64,000 bases of DNA from Paramarasmius palmivorus (lineage: Eukaryota; Basidiomycota; Agaricomycetes; Agaricales; Marasmiaceae), in assembly GCA_037176845.1 (NCBI GenBank), contig JAYKXP010000057.1, positions 1-64,000 of the forward strand, in the 5' to 3' direction. This document shows positions 57,603-64,000 of this stretch, one piece after another. How positions within the stretch are numbered: the stretch's first letter is position 1; each line of letters opens with the position of its first letter. Made by a program: the position numbers and the translations under genes. The notes under the pieces are model-generated. The model had not been told where the DNA came from. It did no database searches and saw nothing but the letters and a program-made list of their open reading frames with translations.

Positions 57603-60600
57603 TCATTTCATACTTGACGCTAACTGCTCAAGTTCCCGTGTGACCAGGGAATTAGGCGCCTTTTTTAGAAGCTCCCTATAACCAGGATCAGACCAATTCG
57701 CATGCTCCGGCGGTAAAAACGTACTGTAGTTTCGCCTTGTCTCCCCGTTCCTTGCACTCTTTACCAGCCAAACGCCATTCGTCACACTCAACGTAGAGAT
57801 CAGCCCGTTTTGGCGGATCGCACCGCGCAACGTATGGTATTGCCTCTTTTATGTGTTTCTTTTCCACGAGATGTCGAACGAATGGTTCATAGCCAATAGG
57901 ACTTCTTTTGGATTTGGAAAATGCATCAAGTCCTTCGAAGTCGCGAATTTCCGTCAGAGCGAAGAGTTTGATGTACCAAAAGCTAAAAACTATGTTGTGA
58001 GCAAAATGTTCGTGGGAGGGCAACGATTGCCTACCGCTTATCCGGCACTTTGAAGTCCGACTTCATCTTGTCTGCACGTTTCACCATCCCGTTGACGATA
58101 CACGTCCGTATGGTCTCGTTGACGCTCAAACCGAAGAAAGTTATCTTTCCATCTGTCTCGGCCTCGAGTTGTTGCTGAGTGCTCAGGAGCCGTGCACTCT
58201 CGTCCGCCATCTAAAAGGAACCAAGGTTATCGCTCATGTGCCTTTCAATAACAGATAACCACATGCCTTTGCTTCGAACGCTCTGTCCTTATCTTCTGAG
58301 AAAAACTTCTGTGCCGATTTAATAGCTGTGATTTTCGAAGCGGGATCCTAGGCGGAACGAGGCATATCAACATCCGAAGACGGAAGGCATTGGTGTTTCT
58401 TTCCACATACCGACATTTTGGAGGCTTCATCCAAGGCGAGAACGGCACTTTCTACGCGTCGGTCGTCGGAATAATAGAAGTCGCGAAGCATATCGCGGTT
58501 TTGCTCCCGCGCGTATACCTGGAGTAGTTTGCTTGCAAGGGCTAGGCGATCGCCACCATCTTCGATGAGCCGGAAAAACGTCCCAAGTGTAAGGTGATTG
58601 TGCAGGTGAAGTAGCACCTGATACACTGCATATAGATCAACAGGGTACGAGGGTAAAATTAAGGCCAGTAACACGTACCGAGATCGGTGTCTCCGCTGTC
58701 AACAGCCTTCTCCAGTGCCAAACGGTCTTCTTTCATTGAAAGGAGTAAGGGCACTTGGTCAGACGCTTTTGGCTCGTAGTCGAGTAGCTTCGGAGACACT
58801 CAGAATTATAGTGACAGCGGTGATATGGCGTGAAACATACTCTGGTAGCTAGCCCTGTTCGACCTACTTCCCAAGCGCGTCTCGCAATCTCCGCATAACT
58901 GACGTCCGTCCCACCCAAATCTTTGAATTTCTCGACGATCATCCTACAGACTTCCTCATCTCCTCCAAGCTCTGCATCTTTTCCCGTGCCCGCTGTCGTT
59001 GGACGAGATCTCAAGATCTTAGCACTCGCCCAGTGTTTCAGTACCACGTCAACTTTCATAGACAGGAACGTTGATATCCTGAGAGCTAAGAGATGCATGT
59101 TCCTGGAAGTAAGCCGCGAGATGAGATGTGAAGGCGAAGTATAAGCATATCTAGCATGACACGAATCAGTAGGTCCGACCCAAAAGAAAAGGCATAGAAT
59201 AGGAATTACTGGGCATATGTGAGAGGTATCCCAATTTCAAAGTAACGGACTGCATTTAGAACCTTCAGAGTTTGTCCCATGGAGACGAAGTCTGTTGGAT
59301 TGTAAAAGTCAAGGAAACCACGACCAAACTTGGCAGCCTGAAGGTCATAGTAAGTTCAGTAAAGATGCATCGTGACGAGACACGAACGTTGAGTAAACGA
59401 CGTTGCCAGTACGGTTCCCATTCCTGCCCTGCGGCATCAATACACCCGTCAACCGCCAGAGCAAGCTCTGGCCGAATACTACGGATACTTTCATCTGCCT
59501 TGGGTGATCTGCGAGTGAAACTTTCCCAGGCGTCATATAGAATGGCGGCCGGGGAGGATGATCCTGGTTTAAAGATAGATAGACTCGAGGCTGCTTTCAT
59601 GAGAGTGGTTGCCACGCGTATAAACGTAGGCACATACTGGGCACTTTCTGTATGAGGTCACAAGTGTCTTGTCCGACAACTTTAATTCCATCTGGTTCGG
59701 TGACAGCAAAAAGATTCCCAGAATAATGATATCTGGAACGTTGGAGTAAGCCTAAAGCACTGAATCCAAACCATGGAACTTTACTCTAGTGTGTCTGCAA
59801 AAGGGCCGACCAAAACGGCTAACGAATCCCAGGTAACAAGGATAGCATCATTACCGCACCATTCAACTTGCTGAACCTGCCCTTGCGCACTAATGACAGA
59901 GTTTGTGTCGAACTCTGCCATTCGGCGCTGGAAATCGGTCGAGACCACTAGAAGAGTTCCAGAGAACGTTAAGAGAGCCAAGGATTTGCCCCCGGGAGAT
60001 GGCGAGACGTGAGTAAATGGTCCTTGGGACAATCGCTGGTCAACACTTTCCAAATTATCAATGGTGAATATAGTGTTATCGACGGATAATAGGACTTCGA
60101 TATGACGCGAAATGTTGAGATCTGGGGGTATAATTGCCCATGCACTAGGAGGTTCAGTGAGTCCTGCGCAGAGTCATTAATTGACACAAGTAAAAGTCAA
60201 AAGTCAAAATGACCATACCTGGATTGGCCAACGTCATCGGACGACCTCCTTCCCATCCCTTGACTTCCAAAAGTTGTAGTGATCCAGTCAATGCCACCAA
60301 GCCATTTTCATGTATTCTTGCATCTACCACACCCATTTCTGACGCGTCTCCGCCTAAAGAATGCTGTTGGTAGTCTCCTTGTAGATCATAGATTCGGTAG
60401 ACTCCTTCCTCGTTCAGCACGACTAGCCGTTCATCGAACGTCCACCCAAATCGAATGATTCTTCCTTGGTCCCACTATACATTGTGTTGAGTTGACAATT
60501 AGAGTGGATATTGAATGGGAGTATGCACACTAAACAACAACAGGCCTTCCCCAGCTGACGAATACACTTGGATCTGCGACTTTGCAAATGACGGTGTTGA

Positions 60601-60842
60601 ACGCCCAAGGGCAACGAGTTTCGTGTTATCCCTCATAAGTGCTGCACTGGTATTGTCAGAGCACCTTTCACATTCAGAACAATTATTAGAGACATACCAA
60701 GGGGTCCTCCATATCTACAGCCAGCGACGACGTAATCACCAAGGTCCGGTAGTTTACCAGCAATCGAATAAAGTTGTTGTTTTCGATAAAAGACAGTCCC
60801 GTCTTGCATTGCTTGCCATGTTGAGGTTGGATGTTCTGGCAT
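57603..60842 (-). CDS. VPS16: VPS16, HOPS/CORVET tethering subunit
   Basis: Start [20 protein letters not shown] at 60842, the usual Vps16 N terminus, followed by [20 protein letters not shown]. The N-terminal beta-propeller includes [20 protein letters not shown] and [20 protein letters not shown]. The alpha-solenoid half has [20 protein letters not shown] and [20 protein letters not shown]. The C terminus has [20 protein letters not shown] and [20 protein letters not shown], and ends [10 protein letters not shown] at 57603. About a dozen exons, roughly 850 residues. It works in vacuolar/endosomal fusion with Vps33. Confident. Confidence 0.92.
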
Positions 60843-61235
60843 TGCGAACACTGAAGGTGACGGGACCAGATGAAGTCGCCAAGAAAGTATTTCCCACGAG
60901 TGAACACTGCTTGGCAAGGCTCTTCGACCTTGGGTTAATCAGTATCCAACTTCCGCACTTTATTACTCATTAACGCTCTTGGATGTTCCCCATACTAGTC
61001 ATTTATTCGTTGCGACGATCAATAAAACAGTGGTGCGTTGAACTAAAGTGAATTATCTATCCAATGTACTTTGCATACTTCTCCTACCTCCTGGTGTTGT
61101 CCCATATCCACAATAAAAATACACAATAAACAGCTGTTAAAGTCCCTAGGTGCATGTCGAACGAAGCGAATAATGATAATAATCAAAAACAAACGAACAA
61201 GAACCACGTATAGGAGCTCAGCTAGCCCATACGAC
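60843..61235. other. Intergenic between VPS16 and arrestin-like gene
   Basis: No gene seen; this holds the VPS16 promoter and the 3' end region of the next gene. Confidence 0.3.
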
Positions 61236-62979
61236 CTATACAATACGTATAGGGACTCGTGCACGGACGTCGTCTTGTCCAACGAGAACAGAGACATCCA
61301 GATAGTACTGAAAAATTGCCTGTCAAACCAAAAACGTTTCGACCTAGAGTATACAGGCGTACCTTTACGCTCACTCCCGACCAGTCGATAGAAGGAAGCA
61401 TGTTTTTGCTGAGCACAAATTTTGCTTTGTGCAGGCCATCGGGTAGCGCAGCTTGAGAATCTAGCGTCGGGTGCTTTTCTGGACCAGCCTGGTGTCGAGG
61501 GCGTTTTGGAAAACCGATACAAATGCTTGTATGAAGAGGCCGTGATTCCGTAAACACGGTGTGCATAGGTAGCCGTGGGAGTGGTTTTTCTCTGTCGTAT
61601 GGTTCATCTGCGGGCGATTTTGGGTTCCAAGAAAATGAACCAGCTCTGCTTCGAACGACTCGTTTAAGCAGCTTGCCTCGGGACGAGTCCGACTCCTCAC
61701 TTGCCGACGAAGGCGTCTGCGGCGGTGTTGGTGGAAGCGAGGAGGGCTCGGTGACTGTTATTTTGCGAAGTAGCGTCACTGATATCGTGGCATCAGAGGC
61801 GATTTCCTTGGTCAGCGTTAGTGACCGCGGATTCGTGGTGAAGACAACGTAATAAGGGATGGACGAGGCGCGTGAAAAGGTAACAGAGGTTGGAAGCGTG
61901 ATCTGTGCGCCCTCGGTATCAGTATACTACTAGCCGACGAAACCGAACCGTTACTTACAGCACAACGGAAGGGCATGGGTCTGTCGGAACGTAATGGCAT
62001 TTCTAGCCAGGAACTATGCTCCTTCGGCGAGCAATCCACTGACTGAAAGTCTGCATCAGAGTGGTAGTATATAGGGACGTCAAGACTGGAGCAAGCCGAT
62101 ACGAATTTAGTGATAAGCGTTAAATATATAAGAAATAAGACTCACAAAGAAGGATATTCAGAAGCATCTGTTGGCTCCCAGGCAACAGATATCTTATACT
62201 CCACTCCGAAGGACCCTGATGTCACGTTGGATCCACCGGACCCGGAAGGATGGTCACGATCGGCGTAGGCGACAGTGGGCGCTGGGGAAAGTTTGAATGT
62301 CGGAGGAAGTTCTTCTCCAGACCTGCAACTACGAGGAAGCTCGAATTCGAAGGGGTAAATACGGTCTCCCTTCGTATTCGTCGTATTGATATTGAGACTG
62401 GAAGCGCTTGGCCGTCGTCTGATGGTTGAGCTGAAGGCATCCCTGAACGAGGAACGCATGGGAAGGAACTCTGAACTCGGCGACACGGGTACGGTTCTAG
62501 TGGAGGAGAAAAAAATATGCTTTCGTCTGTCAGGATTGCTTGAGCTGCCTCCAGTCTGATCATGCATCTGGGACTCGGGGAAGGAGAAAGCCCCCTCAAT
62601 CTATAATACAATTAGTAGGTATACTTGACGATAGAAATACAACACGTACTGAAATGGACAAGCGTCCAGAATGCGTACAGCTGGGGTCAAGTGTAACTGT
62701 TCCGCCGACTTTGTCGCCATCACCAAACACTGGAGTCATAACCCGATGGCCATGCGAGCCAACAACCTTAACTGAAGGACTATGTATCCGCACTTCAAGC
62801 TGAAGTGATCTAAACGCGACGAAAATAGTCAGTACACGCGGGAATGACAGAACTTCTTTGAGAAGTTCTTACCGGTGAACGGATACATGTGGATATGCGG
62901 CGGTGGTTGAGAGCGGAATGAAACTTGATGGCGGACGATTTTCGTTAGCTGACAGTGACTCGACACGACGACGGAGCAT
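61236..62979 (-). CDS. Arrestin-like protein
   Basis: Start MLRRRVESLSANENRPPSSF at 62979, stop TAG at 61236. Seven or so exons. Beta-strand-rich segments typical of arrestin folds: LQLEVRIHSPSVKVVGSHGH, then GDKVGGTVTLDPSCTHSGRL and FELPRSCRSGEELPPTFKL, followed by VEYKISVAWEPTD, ITLPTSVTFSRASSIPYYVV and the last exon YYLDVSVLVGQDDVRARVPI. A long Ser/Pro linker lies in the middle. The assignment is from fold-like pattern (GxVxL, PFxFxLP, YxxxV), not a single diagnostic motif. Fungal alpha-arrestins act as ubiquitin-ligase adaptors for membrane proteins; no PPxY motif was seen. Confidence 0.6.
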
Positions 62980-64000
62980 TTAAGAGAGCGGAAGGGAATG
63001 AAGTGAGCGGAAAAGGCCCCGGTCGAAGAGCAGATCAGGAGAAGGGAGAAAGTAAAAGGAGAGAAAGGATATATACGAAGTGAGCATCTTTCCAGGTTCA
63101 CGCGCTTGCCATGAGAGCACAAATCAGTAACTCAATAAGTGACATACCCATCTAACAGAAGAAGAGGTTATCTTGGTTGCGCGGAGATCGAACAGGTTAC
63201 CCGTCAAACCGAGGAACTGGAACCCACTCCCAATCGTGACCATGCCGTCACGAGTAGCGGACATCATCTATTGGCTGGAAATGGCTGCACTGCGACGGAT
63301 CCGGGTCTGCAACATATTCGCAGGTCTAGTTCTCTAATTATTTGGCTAGAAGTGGTTGAACAAATTCTCAATATCAAAGATGGATGAAATTGTGAAAACC
63401 ATGGCGTCGAGTCTGCTTCCTTCAACATTCCGTGATAGATATCTTACCGTCACTGAGCCCCAATACTTTCCCATTGGAGAGCCAAGTTTACTCAACAATG
63501 TCGCCTTCCAAGTCCGTATGGGTCAAGCGTAAGCGCGGAGAAGTTCAGGGTTGTGCCCGCAAAGGCTTCGCTTTTCGGCAACCGCCTCGGTGGCTTTCCC
63601 TGACGACACCGGATTGTCGCAGAGGAAACCTTAGAAACCTCCGTTTTTGCGATTTCCTAGGCCTCAAATCCCGGAATATCAAAAAATAATAATCAGTGCC
63701 TACTAGGTGCCTCCAAAAAATGCCACGAACTGTCATCTTTCTCTGACAGAATCATGAGCTGCTACTCACATGGGGAAGGAGAAATATTGGACCACGTTCT
63801 GATGGAAACATTGACAGAAATATTTGATGGACCATGCAGGTACAACACTCGATCTACAATATCAGATCTCCACGCTAAGATAGGAAACGAATTATCCTCA
63901 CTTGTATGCTTGTCTTGGTAATCGGTGGCTTTAGACGAGGGAAAACTCGGGGAAAGCCCCAGGCTGTGAGGTCGTAGTCTATGACGCCTTGAAGCGGTCA
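62980..64000. other. Right end of window, no complete gene
   Basis: Holds the arrestin-like gene's upstream region and short + strand frames. One is MDEIVKTMASSLLPSTFRDR at 63380-63532 (50 residues), whose stop TAA lies in a gtaagcgc sequence that could instead be a splice donor, so a spliced gene may run off towards 64000. Not named. Confidence 0.3.

Noticed and set aside
63432..63689. Basic + strand frame near the window end
   Set aside because: No splice logic or motif, and it overlaps a better short frame at 63380-63532.

Overview
The window is nuclear DNA from a basidiomycete, most likely an agaricomycete mushroom. Housekeeping genes are split by many 45-70 bp GT-AG introns. They sit next to agaric-type gene families and several mobile elements, including a DIRS/Ngaro-type retrotransposon and a KDZ-like transposase with Cys-rich modules. 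No sequence search was run. Family names rest on motifs read by eye, and exon coordinates are hand-built.

Layout. (1) About 1-8,410: small intron-rich genes of unknown function on both strands, in DNA whose + strand is strikingly T-poor whichever strand is coding. They include a Cys-cluster protein (103-2,534 -), an agaric family of unknown function that appears frameshifted (2,756-4,360 +), a second such family (4,688-5,498 -) and a short acidic protein (6,406-6,865 +). (2) About 8,418-26,765: a block bounded on both sides by clusters of an imperfect palindrome (GTTC-N4-GAAC) and by a near-identical 243-bp inverted repeat. Inside lie a KDZ-like transposase gene (10,716-15,451 -, broken by a 1.76-kb LTR-like insertion), several companion genes and an F-box gene. 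This looks like one large multigene transposon and is the best candidate for an undescribed system. (3) About 26,785-30,470: gene-poor repetitive DNA with duplicated and reshuffled segments. (4) 30,507-34,197: a divergent pair, a G3BP-like NTF2/RRM protein and the DEAD-box helicase DHH1. (5) 35,076-36,578: a multi-TM protein. (6) 38,257-44,989: two arylsulfatase paralogues in opposite orientation around a histone deacetylase gene. (7) 45,224-46,541: two small secreted Cys-rich paralogues. (8) 47,120-53,645: a complete-looking Ngaro-like element (gag, RT-RNase H, tyrosine recombinase) with split direct repeats. (9) 53,821-62,979: an SPX-EXS phosphate exporter (SYG1/XPR1), VPS16 and an arrestin-like protein.

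The right half beyond 30.5 kb is ordinary core genome plus one retroelement. The left half is accessory: two adjacent blocks of fungal-specific unknown families. Of these only the palindrome-bounded block has a recognisable mobility gene. The left block shares its intron-rich unknown-gene style but has a different base composition.
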